From Syntrophomonas sp. (GTDB lineage: Bacteria; Bacillota; Syntrophomonadia; Syntrophomonadales; Syntrophomonadaceae): a stretch of 64,000 nt of DNA. The notes beneath the pieces are model-generated. The model worked only from the letters and a program-made list of their open reading frames with translations, was not told where the DNA came from and did not search any database. The DNA is taken from contig JAENZN010000001.1 in the NCBI GenBank assembly GCA_016841245.1, positions 307,446 to 371,445 of the forward strand. The letters run 5' to 3'. This document shows, in pieces, positions 53,934 through 63,090 of this stretch (positions are counted from its first letter, which is position 1; every line of letters begins with the position of its first letter). A program made the position numbers and the translations under genes.

Positions 53934-54842
53934 TCACCTCCGGGGGAGTGAATTTTTATGTATTTCCTTAATGTTTTCACGGGTCAGATGGGTATAAATC
54001 TGGGTGGTTGATAATTTAACGTGCCCCAGCAGTTCCTGTACTGATCTTAAATCAGCACCGGCATTAAGCAAATGGGTGGCAAAAGTATGTCTCATGGTAT
54101 GAGGACTTATCTGCTGGGTGAGAGCTGCTTCCTGCATGTATTTGTTAATAATATTTCTGACACTCCGGGCTGATAATCTTTCTGCATACCTATTCAAAAA
54201 TATTGCCTCACATGATTTTTTATTCCTGCTCAGAAGTCTGGCTCTATAGTTCATATAATGCAGCAGGGCTTTTTTTGCTTCTCTTCCCAGGGGTACTATT
54301 CTTTCTTTGCTGCCCTTCCCCATTACTTTAAGCAGTTCCTCTTCAAAATCTATGTCTTTCATATCCATGCCTACCAGTTCACTTACCCGTAAACCAGCAG
54401 CATAAAGAGTTTCCATTATGGCCCGGTCTCTGCTTCCGAGGGTAGTCTTAATATCCGGGGCCTCCATAAGCATCTGTATTTCTGGTGGATAAAGAAATTT
54501 AGGTAAACGTTTATCCTGTTTGGGAGTTGAAACAGCTGCGATAGGATTGCTGTCCAGTATTCCTTCCCGGCAAAGAAATTTCACATAAGATCTCAGCGCG
54601 GCCAGTTTCCGGGCCATAGTCGCTCTGCTCAGTCCATGTGACTGCAGGTAGGCCAGATAATCCCGGACCGTTTTATGATTAACATGTTCGTTTTTTAAAT
54701 CTTCCCAGTCCACGTCATACTTATCTGCTGCAAAACAAAAAAATTGATGCAGATCATTTTTGTAACCGGATATGGTAAGATCAGAAGCACTCTTTTCAAT
54801 CAGCAGATGATTGAAAAACGCATCCAAATATTTTGCAAACAC
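53934..54842 (-). CDS. xerC: Tyrosine recombinase XerC (CodV)
   Basis: 302 aa. SAM-like N-terminal domain (about 1-90) and catalytic domain with all active residues: R in AAGLRVSELVG, K in KGSKERIVPL, HxxR in SPHTMRHTFATHLL, H in LLGHVKL and Y in TTQIYTHLT. Resolves chromosome dimers with XerD. The GTG at 54842 is chosen because AGGAG lies eight bases upstream; the frame continues three codons further up. Position topA-trmFO-xerC-hslV as in Bacillus (codV). Confidence 0.93.
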   Translation of the reverse strand: MFAKYLDAFFNHLLIEKSASDLTISGYKNDLHQFFCFAADKYDVDWEDLKNEHVNHKTVRDYLAYLQSHGLSRATMARKLAALRSYVKFLCREGILDSNPIAAVSTPKQDKRLPKFLYPPEIQMLMEAPDIKTTLGSRDRAIMETLYAAGLRVSELVGMDMKDIDFEEELLKVMGKGSKERIVPLGREAKKALLHYMNYRARLLSRNKKSCEAIFLNRYAERLSARSVRNIINKYMQEAALTQQISPHTMRHTFATHLLNAGADLRSVQELLGHVKLSTTQIYTHLTRENIKEIHKNSLPRR

Positions 54843-54905
54843 CAATTTCACTCCTGAATCATAGTCTCCTAAAAAAATGCTAGCATATACAGAATTGTTT
54901 TACAA

Positions 54906-56216
54906 CTATATTAGAAACAATTCTGAAAACTTATCCATTTCTTCTACCGATCGTCCCACATAAGATTTATACCTGGCTTTTTTATCTTTTATTTTAACAT
55001 CAAGAGGTGGTAAAATACCGAAATTGGCGTTTATAGGCTGAAAGCTCTTACTTTCGGAATTGCTGATAAAATCCAGCAAAGACCCGATCATAGTAAATCT
55101 AGATAGTATAAGTGGTTCTTCCTTCTGTAAAATTCTAACCGCATTCAAGCCAGCTATAATTCCTGTTGCGGCAGATTCCATATATCCCTCTACCCCGGTG
55201 ATTTGCCCGGCCAATAGAAGCCGGGGTATATCATTAAACTGCAGGGTGGGCCGCAAAATACGGGGGCTGTTAATATAGGTATTCCGATGCATTACACCAT
55301 GCCTGACGAATTCAGCCTTTTCCAGGCCAGGTATCAGCCGGAAAACGTCCTCTTGTTCTCTCCATTTTAAGCGGGTTTGAAATCCCACCAGCCCAAACAC
55401 CTGACCGTCTTTATCCTCCTGTCGCAGCTGCACCACGGCGTAAGGCCGCTCATCACTGCCAGGTACTTTGAGCCCTACTGGCCGCATAGGTCCATATCGC
55501 ATAGTGTCTATACCTCTGCCGGCCATAACTTCGATGGGCATACAGCCATCAAATACCGCCTGTTTATCTATACTATGCCCCTGAAATGTATCCGCCTCTA
55601 TCAATCTGCTATAAAACAATTCATACTCATCCCGATTCATGGGGCAATTATAATAATCGGCGGTTCCCTTGCCATATCTGGAAGCTTTGAATACTTTTGT
55701 CAGATCAATGCTTTCCACTGTTATACTAGGAGCTACGGCATCATAAAAATACAGGTTGCCTTCCCCGGTCAAATCCTGCAGCTGCTGCGCGAAGGCATCC
55801 GATGTCAAGGGTCCGGTGGCAATTATGGTAATACCCTCCGGTGGTATTTGAGTAACTTCCTCCCTTATTATTTCTATGTTTTCCATGTTCTTTATCTTTT
55901 CGCTTACCCGTTCTGAAAATAATTTTCGGTCCACTGCCAGGGCAGATCCTGCGGGTACTCTGACCTCATCAGCACAGGATAGCAAAAGCGACCCTAACAG
56001 CCTCATCTCCTGCTTAAGCAATCCCTGAGCCGTATCTTCCAGGTATGATTTCAGGGAGTTGCTGCAAACGAGTTCGGCCAGGTCGCCGGTCTGATGCACA
56101 GGGGTATTCTTTACTGGTCTCATTTCAAAAAGCCGTACCGGGAAGCCGCTGCTGGCAATAAAATATGCTGCTTCACTACCAGCCAGGCCGCCTCCTATGA
56201 CATTTACATACTTCAC
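54906..56216 (-). CDS. trmFO: TrmFO, folate-dependent tRNA m5U54 methyltransferase
   Basis: A 436-aa flavoenzyme that makes ribothymidine in tRNA with methylenetetrahydrofolate. The N-terminal FAD site is VIGGGLAGSEAAYFIA. Also typical are ELVCSNSLKSYLEDTAQGLL, RKLFSERVSEKI and GQITGVEGYMESAATGIIA. GTG start overlapping the topA stop by 4 nt. Normal length. Confidence 0.95.
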   Translation of the reverse strand: MKYVNVIGGGLAGSEAAYFIASSGFPVRLFEMRPVKNTPVHQTGDLAELVCSNSLKSYLEDTAQGLLKQEMRLLGSLLLSCADEVRVPAGSALAVDRKLFSERVSEKIKNMENIEIIREEVTQIPPEGITIIATGPLTSDAFAQQLQDLTGEGNLYFYDAVAPSITVESIDLTKVFKASRYGKGTADYYNCPMNRDEYELFYSRLIEADTFQGHSIDKQAVFDGCMPIEVMAGRGIDTMRYGPMRPVGLKVPGSDERPYAVVQLRQEDKDGQVFGLVGFQTRLKWREQEDVFRLIPGLEKAEFVRHGVMHRNTYINSPRILRPTLQFNDIPRLLLAGQITGVEGYMESAATGIIAGLNAVRILQKEEPLILSRFTMIGSLLDFISNSESKSFQPINANFGILPPLDVKIKDKKARYKSYVGRSVEEMDKFSELFLI

Positions 56217-58291
56217 TCTTGATCATCCTTCTTAAAGTTACATGCCGTATTCTGACATACGATTTTAGGGGTGTCGGATTTACTGACTTTCTCCACCAAA
56301 GCATCTCCACACACCGGGCATTTTTCCCCGGTCGGCTTATTCCAGGATCGGAAGGCACATTCCGGGTAATTGCTGCACCCATAGAAACGGCGTCCTTTTT
56401 TACTCCTTAGGGCCACTATGGAACCCCCGCATAATGGACAGGTGACCCCTACTTCCTCATTCATCGATTCGGTATGCCGACATTCCGGAAAGCCAGAACA
56501 GGCCAGGAACTTTCCAAAACGACCATATTTTATTAAAAGCGGTCTGCCACATACCACACATTCTTTTCCGGCCTCTTCATCTTTGATTTCAATCTTATCC
56601 ACCAATTCCTGGGCTTTTTCAATATCAGCAGAAAACGGTTCATAGAATTCTCGAATTATTTTTTTCCACTCCATGTTGCCATCGGCTACCTGATCCAGTT
56701 CTTCCTCCATCTGAGCTGTAAATTCCACTCCCACAATATTAGAGAAGTTGTCCTTTAATAGATCAACTACAATAATCCCCAGTTCCGTTGGCACAAAATT
56801 CTTGTTTTGTCTCTCTACGTAATACCTGCGCAGAATAGTATCTATTATGGGAGCATAAGTGCTGGGGCGGCCGATATTTTTTTCCTCCAGCAGTTTTACC
56901 AGACTAGCTTCCGTAAATCTCGGGGGCGGTTGAGTAAAATGCTGTTCTGCTTTCAATTCCTTAAGGGCTACTGGCTGTCCTTTCTTGAGAGCAGGAATAG
57001 GGTTTTTGATTTCTTCTTCCTCACTATCGTTATATACCTTTTTGTATCCAGAAAATTTCAAACGTGATGAGCTGGCCTTGAGTCCATAGTCACCTGCTTC
57101 TATATCAACCGCTATAGTATCAAATACCGCCGGGGTCATCTGGCTGGCGATAAATCTCTCCCATACCAGCTTATACAAGCGATATTGATCTCTGGACAAA
57201 TAGTCTTTAATGCTCTGGGGGGTTCTATACACCGAAGATGGCCTGATGGCCTCATGTGCGTCCTGGGCGCTCTTTCTGCTTTTAAATTCATTAGGCTGGT
57301 CTGGAGCATATTCTTTACCATAGAAAGATTCTATAAAATCCAATGCTTCAGCCTGTGCTACACTGGATACTCTAGTGGAATCGGTTCTCAGATAAGTTAT
57401 CAACCCCACGGTTCCTTCTTTGCCAATCGACAAACCTTCGTATAATTCCTGGGCCACCCTCATGGTACGTTTAGCATAGAAATTGAGTCTTTTTGATGCC
57501 TCCTGCTGCAACGTACTGGTGATAAAAGGAGGATTAGATCTTTTACGCTTTTCTTTCTGCTCTACTTTGGATACCTTTAGCTTGGCCAGGTTTAGAGCTT
57601 CTGCAATTCCATCTTTTTCCTGTTGGGATTTTATTTCTAATTTTTCATTATTATATAATGCCACCCGGGCATTAAAGGCACTTTTCTTGCTATCTGCCAG
57701 AATTGCTTCCATGGTCCAGTACTCTACCGGTTGGAAGTTATTAATTTCTTCTTCACGTTCACAGATAAGCCTCACCGCCACCGATTGTACTCTGCCGGCA
57801 CTTAATCCTTTCCTGACTTTACTCCACAGCAGAGGGCTTAGATTATAACCTACCAGACGATCCAGTATCCTTCTGGCCTGTTGCGCATTGACACGGTTCA
57901 TATCGATAGGTCTGGCTTTCTTGATGGCATTTTTTACGGCGTCTTTAGTTATTTCATTAAACTCTATACGACAGGCAGAACCGTCCGGAATTTTCATAGC
58001 TGTCTGGAGATGCCAGGCTATGGCTTCACCTTCTCGGTCAGGGTCAGTCGCCAGCAGTATTTTAGATGCCTTTTGGGACTCGTCCTTTATTTCTTTTAAT
58101 ACGTCACCTTTACCCCTTATAGTTATATACCGGGGCTCAAAATCGTTTTCCACATCTATGCCCAGCTTACTCTTGGGCAGGTCCTTGACATGCCCTACCG
58201 AAGCCTTGATCCTATAATTTTTACCCAGGAATTTGCCAAGTGTTTTGGCCTTGGCAGCAGACTCAACAATTATTAAAGTATTACCCGCCAA
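56213..58291 (-). CDS. topA: DNA topoisomerase I
   Basis: 692 aa. Toprim domain (LIIVESAAKAKTL; LLATDPDREGEAIAWHL), catalytic tyrosine in GLITYLRTDSTRVS and the SAGRVQSVAVRLI segment. Three C-terminal four-cysteine zinc ribbons follow (CVVCGRPLL...; CPLCGGSIV...; CPVCGDALV...CQNTAC). TTG 58291 is chosen because GGAGAGG lies eight bases upstream and it yields MAGNTLIIVES, matching homologues. The GTG at 58300 overlaps the ribosome binding site. Confidence 0.95.
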   Translation of the reverse strand: MAGNTLIIVESAAKAKTLGKFLGKNYRIKASVGHVKDLPKSKLGIDVENDFEPRYITIRGKGDVLKEIKDESQKASKILLATDPDREGEAIAWHLQTAMKIPDGSACRIEFNEITKDAVKNAIKKARPIDMNRVNAQQARRILDRLVGYNLSPLLWSKVRKGLSAGRVQSVAVRLICEREEEINNFQPVEYWTMEAILADSKKSAFNARVALYNNEKLEIKSQQEKDGIAEALNLAKLKVSKVEQKEKRKRSNPPFITSTLQQEASKRLNFYAKRTMRVAQELYEGLSIGKEGTVGLITYLRTDSTRVSSVAQAEALDFIESFYGKEYAPDQPNEFKSRKSAQDAHEAIRPSSVYRTPQSIKDYLSRDQYRLYKLVWERFIASQMTPAVFDTIAVDIEAGDYGLKASSSRLKFSGYKKVYNDSEEEEIKNPIPALKKGQPVALKELKAEQHFTQPPPRFTEASLVKLLEEKNIGRPSTYAPIIDTILRRYYVERQNKNFVPTELGIIVVDLLKDNFSNIVGVEFTAQMEEELDQVADGNMEWKKIIREFYEPFSADIEKAQELVDKIEIKDEEAGKECVVCGRPLLIKYGRFGKFLACSGFPECRHTESMNEEVGVTCPLCGGSIVALRSKKGRRFYGCSNYPECAFRSWNKPTGEKCPVCGDALVEKVSKSDTPKIVCQNTACNFKKDDQE

Positions 58292-58323
58292 TAATATCAC
58301 CTCTCCGTGTTACAACATTCTAA

Positions 58324-59418
58324 TTAAAGCTTTACATAGTAATTACCCGGTAATGATTGTACTATACCTCTAAGTTCAAGATTAAGCAGCAGGGAACTCA
58401 GCTGACCAACATTAAAACCGGTTATATTTAACAATCTATCAAAATGGCACGGTTCATAACTCATACTCTCAATTATTACCGATTCTTCCTTATCGAGCAA
58501 CAACAATTCTTCCTGTTTAACATCAAGGGAGTCCAATCTGGCTTCCAAATCATGATATTCTTGTATTACATCCATTATTCCCGTTACTAAAATAGCTCCC
58601 TGTTTGATCAGGTTATTAGTTCCTGCACTGGCCGGGCTGTTAATAGGACCGGGTACAGCAAACACATCCTTACCCTGTTCCAGTGCAAAATCTGCAGTTA
58701 TCAGAGCTCCACTTTTTATACGTGCCTCAACTACGATAATACCACGTGATAGCCCTGAAATGATACGATTTCTCATAGGAAAATGTCCGGATTCAGGATT
58801 AGTGCCCGGTGGAAATTCACTTATAACCAGCCCCCTGCTGCAGATTTGTTCATACAACTGGTAATTTTCTCGGGGATAAATCACATCAATACCACTACCC
58901 AGAACTGCAATAGTAAACCCGTTTTTATCCAAGGCCCCCCAATGAGCTTCCCGGTCGATACCCCGTGCCATACCGCTAACTACCGTAACATTATATTCAG
59001 CTAAAGACTGCCCGAGCTCCCGGGCAGTCTTTTTGCCATATATAGTCGCTGCTCGGGCTCCTATTACCGCCATACAGAAACTGCCAGCTGCGGCAATACT
59101 GCCTCGATAATAAATGAGTGCGGGCGGGTTATGAATATTTCTCAATATTTCCGGATAAGTGCTATCGTTAATAGCTGCCACCTCAATACCCCTCTCATCC
59201 AGGTCATCCAAATATGATAGGGGGTCTATCTTATGCCTTACTGCTATTAATTCATCAACCACATAAGCCGGTAAAAAAGAAGCTCTCATCTGTGCTGTAT
59301 TAGTATTAAAAAACCCACTAAAGCTTCCAAAATCCTGTTGAATTTTCATTAGGCTCCGGTGCCCCATTCCTTTGATCGAATGCAGCACACATAATGCAGC
59401 CCTTTCATCCCTGTCCAT
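58324..59418 (-). CDS. dprA: DprA, DNA-processing protein
   Basis: 364 aa, loads RecA on incoming single-stranded DNA. N-terminal SAM-like helices (about 1-70); Rossmann-like core with AVIGARAATIYGKKTARELG, VVSGMARGIDREAHWGAL and FPPGTNPESGHFPMRNRIIS; C-terminal winged helix (about 300-364). ATG 59418 is used, six bases after GAGGTG; the upstream GTG is within that site. Heads the dprA-topA-trmFO-xerC-hslVU-codY group. Confidence 0.94.
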   Translation of the reverse strand: MDRDERAALCVLHSIKGMGHRSLMKIQQDFGSFSGFFNTNTAQMRASFLPAYVVDELIAVRHKIDPLSYLDDLDERGIEVAAINDSTYPEILRNIHNPPALIYYRGSIAAAGSFCMAVIGARAATIYGKKTARELGQSLAEYNVTVVSGMARGIDREAHWGALDKNGFTIAVLGSGIDVIYPRENYQLYEQICSRGLVISEFPPGTNPESGHFPMRNRIISGLSRGIIVVEARIKSGALITADFALEQGKDVFAVPGPINSPASAGTNNLIKQGAILVTGIMDVIQEYHDLEARLDSLDVKQEELLLLDKEESVIIESMSYEPCHFDRLLNITGFNVGQLSSLLLNLELRGIVQSLPGNYYVKL

Positions 59419-59486
59419 ATAACGCACCTCATAATTTACTTTTTTTAGATGATATGTTAAATTATATCAAAAAACAAGCCTGATAG

Positions 59487-59627
59487 TGGGGTCAGGCACT
59501 AACTTACTAACTTACTAACTTGCTCAACAAAATTACTATTCAATAATTTACCACCTATTCACAAGGTTAGAGTCAACGGCATTTTGATAATCTTTAATAG
59601 TAGTTAGTAACTTAATGTCTGACCCCA
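59487..59627. repeat. REP-like inverted repeat element, 141 bp
   Basis: Ends TGGGGTCAGGCACTAACTTA... (59487-59511) and its inverse complement (59603-59627) match at 22 of 25 bases. Beside the left end, TAACTTAC is tandemly repeated three times with one change in the last copy. The inner segment is AT-rich. TGGGGTCAG ends are known from repeats mobilised by REP-associated tyrosine transposases; no transposase is in this window. Shares CAGGCACTAACTTA with the palindrome at 61923-61963. Confidence 0.65.
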
Positions 59628-59692
59628 TTACATAAGCAGAGCATCCCGAGGGCAAAATATACATGAATCATTTTATGAAAGGAGTGATTTTT

Positions 59693-59878
59693 TTGATAGC
59701 TGGACTCATGGATTATAAAAACTCGGCAGTAAAGAAAATGATGCACCAGGACAAGGTAGATCCCGGAACTTTCAGTTTTCTAGAGCCTGGATGGTGGGCA
59801 CTTCATGCTACAGCCATAACTACCATATGGATAGTAGCAGATAGGATGGCGAAAAACTCATCCCATAGAAATGGCTGA
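59693..59878 (+). CDS. 61-aa protein of unknown function
   Basis: Starts at TTG 59693 (eight bases after GGAG) or at ATG 59663 (71 aa, no ribosome binding site). The product MIAGLMDYKNSAVKKMMHQD continues to a hydrophobic, tryptophan-containing centre (GWWALHATAITTIWIVADRM) that could span or touch a membrane. No family recognised. Followed after 18 bp by another small gene on the same strand; both lie opposite to all surrounding genes. Confidence 0.55.
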   Translation: MIAGLMDYKNSAVKKMMHQDKVDPGTFSFLEPGWWALHATAITTIWIVADRMAKNSSHRNG

Positions 59879-59896
59879 GACTAAACGGAGGAAAGG

Positions 59897-60070
59897 ATGC
59901 ATATTTTGAGTATTAACCCTATCAATTATATAAATCACAGAGTACAAATCCCACTCCGAACTGAAGATATTATGGATGAAAATGTATATGAAGACGTCTG
60001 GCTGCCCTGGGGAGATAATCCGGAAACAGACATTTTCCGTCTTATGGAGCAGAATCGATTGAGTAAATAA
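59897..60070 (+). CDS. 57-aa protein of unknown function
   Basis: ATG 59897 follows GGAGG by five bases and the frame runs to TAA at 60068. Acidic C-terminal half: NVYEDVWLPWGDNPETDIFR. No membrane segment and no family recognised. Good ribosome binding site, normal amino acid make-up and tandem position behind the 61-aa gene support a real two-gene unit. Confidence 0.5.
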   Translation: MHILSINPINYINHRVQIPLRTEDIMDENVYEDVWLPWGDNPETDIFRLMEQNRLSK

Positions 60071-60427
60071 ATTAAAACACACAGGGACAGGTTTCTTGTC
60101 TCCACAATTAGCTGGGACAAGGAACCTGTCTCTGTATCCCACTTAGTTTCGGCGTGGTGAGCATTATACTTTGTTCCGCCGTTACCCTTCGGGCACTACC
60201 CCGAACCGGGACAACTGATGTGCATTCACTTGGTTACTGCACTATTTGCTGTGTTCCCGTTGGTAACTATTAATGTTTCGGCCGGTTTTATTTTAAACAA
60301 GGCAGAAATATGGTCTTCATACGTAATACCTGGTTATTCAAGTCGTTGGCCTCTGTAACCGCCTTACCCTCCTTGCTAAAACAAAGCATAAAACTCACCA
60401 GTGGGGTAAGTAAGAAAGCAGTGCCTT
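60071..60427. other. Intergenic region with a second palindrome family
   Basis: Holds the palindrome at 60081-60135 just after the small gene. From 60160 to 60420 there is a short CG-rich inverted motif (TTCGGG...CCCGAA) but no gene or known element. Confidence 0.4.
60081..60135. repeat. REP-like palindrome of the GGGACAGG type
   Basis: Arms 60081-60102 (ACAGGGACAGGTTTCTTGTC...) and 60114-60135 match inversely at 19 of 22 bases with an 11-nt loop. The core GGGACAGG...CCTTGTCCC type is a repeat class I know from intergenic regions of anaerobes. It directly follows the small plus-strand gene and could act as its transcription end. Confidence 0.65.
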
Positions 60428-61831
60428 TTACATATTAAACTCCTGGACCTGCAAGGCACTATCGCCAAATACATCATATACCTTTACTGCTATCTTATAT
60501 GCATTTCTTATAGAAACTCGCAGTTTTAAGCTCAGGGATATGGAGTCATCATATACTTTCCTGTCTCTTAATACTTGTACCTCTGACTTAAAAATACTTC
60601 CATCATAATTCAGATCCACTTCCCAAAAATCTATGAGATTTTTAATTCCCCAATTATTTTTTAATAAGGACCGGTTTTGTTCATGGGGTATATAATCTTC
60701 AATACCCAGCAGCAGAAGGGCTGACGTTTCATTAAATCGCTGGATAGATGGCGGTTTAAGTTTAAGGTAGCTGCGTTTGTCAGGAGGTTGGGGATCAATG
60801 CCAACCTGCTCTATCGTAAATGTTCCCCTTCCCTGCTTGATCAACCTTTCCAGAGATGTTTGGATAGCGATCGGGCTGTCATCACAAATTACCCAGCGGC
60901 GTCCCATTTCCTGACTTACTGCTGCCATGGTACCAGAACCGGCATAAAAATCTGCCACCAGGGATCCCTGGTTTGATGCTGTTAAGACAATCCTTTTAAG
61001 CAAGGCCTCCGGCTTCTGGGTAGGAAATTTTAGATTTTCACCTGCGGTAGGACTTAATATCTTGTTTATATCCGTCCACCAATCCTGCATTAAGGCTCCT
61101 TCTTGATGAAGCTGATACTTATCTCCTTTTATCCTGGTTAATCCTCTTTCCAGCGTGCCAGCCGTATAAGGCCGATACTGGGGATGAAAAATATATTCTT
61201 TACTCCCTGCATACCATAAAATCACATCATGTTTACGATGAAAATGTCTTTTACTGCCGCTTCCTCCACCATAACACCATACAATCTCATTTATAAGACT
61301 ATCTGGAGAAAATATTTCATCGAGAAGAATTTTAACATAATGGCTGATATGCCAGTCAAGGTGAACAAATATGCTGCCCCGTTCTGAAAGCAATTCTTTC
61401 ATGATCTTTAAACGAGGATAAATATCATTAAGATATTTATCAATCCCCTCAGTTCCATGATCTGAAAAAACTGGTCTGCTTATGTGATCACTGATGTCAC
61501 TGCCGCTATCTTTAATTTTTATAGTGGAATTATAAGCACTGGAACTAAGATAAGGTGGATCTATATATATCAGGTCAAAAGCCCCCCGATATCCATTATT
61601 AATCAAGAACTCCATAAGCAGAAGGTTATCCCCTCGAAAAATTCTTCCATTAGGATCTTCAGCTCGTGCATAGTCCGGTTTCTGTATCCACAGATCAAAA
61701 ATCGAATCATAACTGGATGCCTGGCAGGGATTGATAAATTCAATCGTTTGGTGGGTTATTTCATCTGCAACAGGATATATATTTGATCCTTTGCAATCCC
61801 ATACCAATCTAACCTTATCATTATTCTGCAC
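60428..61831 (-). CDS. Solitary site-specific DNA methyltransferase (beta class)
   Basis: 467 aa. Catalytic motif IV DPPY comes first (in LIYIDPPYLSSSAYN, about 92-95) and AdoMet motif I later (VADFYAGSGTMAAVSQEMGR, about 292). This is the beta-class order of N6-adenine or N4-cytosine enzymes related to type III Mod proteins. The last 120 residues form a separate beta-rich part of unknown role. No restriction gene is next to it, so it is orphan here. GTG start eight bases after GGAG. It stands between sigG and dprA; target unknown. Confidence 0.88.
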   Translation of the reverse strand: MQNNDKVRLVWDCKGSNIYPVADEITHQTIEFINPCQASSYDSIFDLWIQKPDYARAEDPNGRIFRGDNLLLMEFLINNGYRGAFDLIYIDPPYLSSSAYNSTIKIKDSGSDISDHISRPVFSDHGTEGIDKYLNDIYPRLKIMKELLSERGSIFVHLDWHISHYVKILLDEIFSPDSLINEIVWCYGGGSGSKRHFHRKHDVILWYAGSKEYIFHPQYRPYTAGTLERGLTRIKGDKYQLHQEGALMQDWWTDINKILSPTAGENLKFPTQKPEALLKRIVLTASNQGSLVADFYAGSGTMAAVSQEMGRRWVICDDSPIAIQTSLERLIKQGRGTFTIEQVGIDPQPPDKRSYLKLKPPSIQRFNETSALLLLGIEDYIPHEQNRSLLKNNWGIKNLIDFWEVDLNYDGSIFKSEVQVLRDRKVYDDSISLSLKLRVSIRNAYKIAVKVYDVFGDSALQVQEFNM

Positions 61832-61922
61832 TCATTATTCTCCTTAAAGATTATTTTATAATCTAAAAGAAGTTTACCACAAAATAAAGTTAAACTTAAT
61901 GGAGATCAAAAGTAAAGAAAGT

Positions 61923-61963
61923 TGCCAGGCACTAACTTAGTAATAGTAAGTTAGTGCCTGGCA
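61923..61963. repeat. REP-like perfect palindrome, 17-bp arms
   Basis: TGCCAGGCACTAACTTA (61923-61939) and its exact inverse complement (61947-61963) around a 7-nt loop. Same core as the element at 59487. It stands seven bases after the stop of the 45-aa gene on the minus strand and may end the sigG transcript, although no T tract follows. Confidence 0.75.
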
Positions 61964-61969
61964 CCATTC

Positions 61970-62107
61970 TCATTTGTAATCTAATTCCAGTTTAACCAGA
62001 TTATCTGGTGTAAAGGCCTGTTCATTAGCATAATATTGACTAGTAATTGGAATCAGCAGTGTGAATATTATCGCCACCAGTACCACCAGCAGCAGATTTC
62101 GTCCCAT
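61970..62107 (-). CDS. 45-aa membrane or exported peptide downstream of sigG
   Basis: ATG 62107 follows GGAGG by about nine bases; TGA ends the frame at 61970. The peptide starts MGRNLLLVVLVAIIFTLLIP, a clear membrane or signal segment after one arginine, and ends with about 22 polar residues. It lies 18 bp behind sigG, so it should be cotranscribed and could be a forespore membrane peptide. No family recognised. Confidence 0.6.
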   Translation of the reverse strand: MGRNLLLVVLVAIIFTLLIPITSQYYANEQAFTPDNLVKLELDYK

Positions 62108-62125
62108 CCCTCGGCTCCTCCTTTT

Positions 62126-62899
62126 TTATATATGTTTCTTCAACTGCTTTAAAGCGGCCTTTTCCAGCCGTGACACCTGAGCCTGAGATATACCTATCTC
62201 CTCAGCAACTTCCATCTGGGTTTTCCCAGCAAAAAACCTTAAATTAACAATATGTTTTTCTCTATCATTCAACTTTTTCATGGCTTCTTTAATGGCTATT
62301 TCTTCCAGCCACTGCTCATCGGTATTTTTGTCATCGCTTATTTGATCCATTACCAGAATTGGATCTCCGCCATCGTTATATATGGGTTCAAATAAAGATA
62401 CCGGTTCCTGTATAGCATCCAGGGCGAATACCACTTCTTCCCTGGGTATATCTAACTCCCGGGCTATCAGATTGATAGATGGTTCAGCTTCATTGGCATT
62501 AACCAGCCTTTCCCTCACTTGCAGGGCCTTATAAGCTATATCACGCAGCGACCGGGACACTCGCACGGCATTATTATCCCTTAAATACCTTCTGATTTCA
62601 CCTATTACCATTGGTACCGCATAGGTTGAAAACCTTACATTCTGCCCCAAATCAAAGTTATCTATAGCTTTTATCAATCCTATACATCCTACCTGAAATA
62701 GATCGTCAACATATTCGCCTCTATTGCTAAATCTCTGGATTACGCTTAATACCAATCTTAAATTGCCCTGTATTAGTGTTTCCCTGGCTTCATTATCACC
62801 TTCCTGCATCTGTGCAAATAATATTCTCATTTTGTCATTTTTTAGTACTGGGAGCTTGGAAGTATTAACTCCACAAATCTCTACCTTGTTTGTCAACAC
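62126..62899 (-). CDS. sigG: Sporulation sigma factor G
   Basis: 257 aa, late forespore sigma factor. The N-terminal signature NKVEICGVNTSKLPVLKND is specific for SigG. Region 2: GNLRLVLSVIQRFSNRGEYV and DDLFQVGCIGLIKAIDNFD. Region 4: LNDREKHIVNLRFFAGKTQM and the helix-turn-helix EEIGISQAQVSRLEK. GTG start (TTG one codon later also possible). A sigma-F/G-type promoter was looked for upstream but not seen clearly. Confidence 0.96.
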   Translation of the reverse strand: MLTNKVEICGVNTSKLPVLKNDKMRILFAQMQEGDNEARETLIQGNLRLVLSVIQRFSNRGEYVDDLFQVGCIGLIKAIDNFDLGQNVRFSTYAVPMVIGEIRRYLRDNNAVRVSRSLRDIAYKALQVRERLVNANEAEPSINLIARELDIPREEVVFALDAIQEPVSLFEPIYNDGGDPILVMDQISDDKNTDEQWLEEIAIKEAMKKLNDREKHIVNLRFFAGKTQMEVAEEIGISQAQVSRLEKAALKQLKKHI

Positions 62900-63048
62900 C
62901 TAACACATCCCCTGCTAAGTTTAATTCTTGAAGGGTACTTCTACTTTTTAAGCTTTGCTTTGGATTAACAAAAAGGTTTTATTTAATTGTTTACGTTTAT
63001 ATTAGAAATTATTCGGCAAACCGGTAATCAAAGGTTATTCTAGGGTAA

Positions 63049-63066
63049 AAAGGTGCCTGGAACCAA
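63049..63066. repeat. Single half of a REP-like palindrome
   Basis: GGTGCCTGGAACC between sigE and sigG resembles the outer arm of the 61923-61963 palindrome (GTGCCTGGCACC) without its inner part. Possibly a decayed copy. Confidence 0.35.
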
Positions 63067-63090
63067 GATATGATTCTAAGGCCAGCTATT

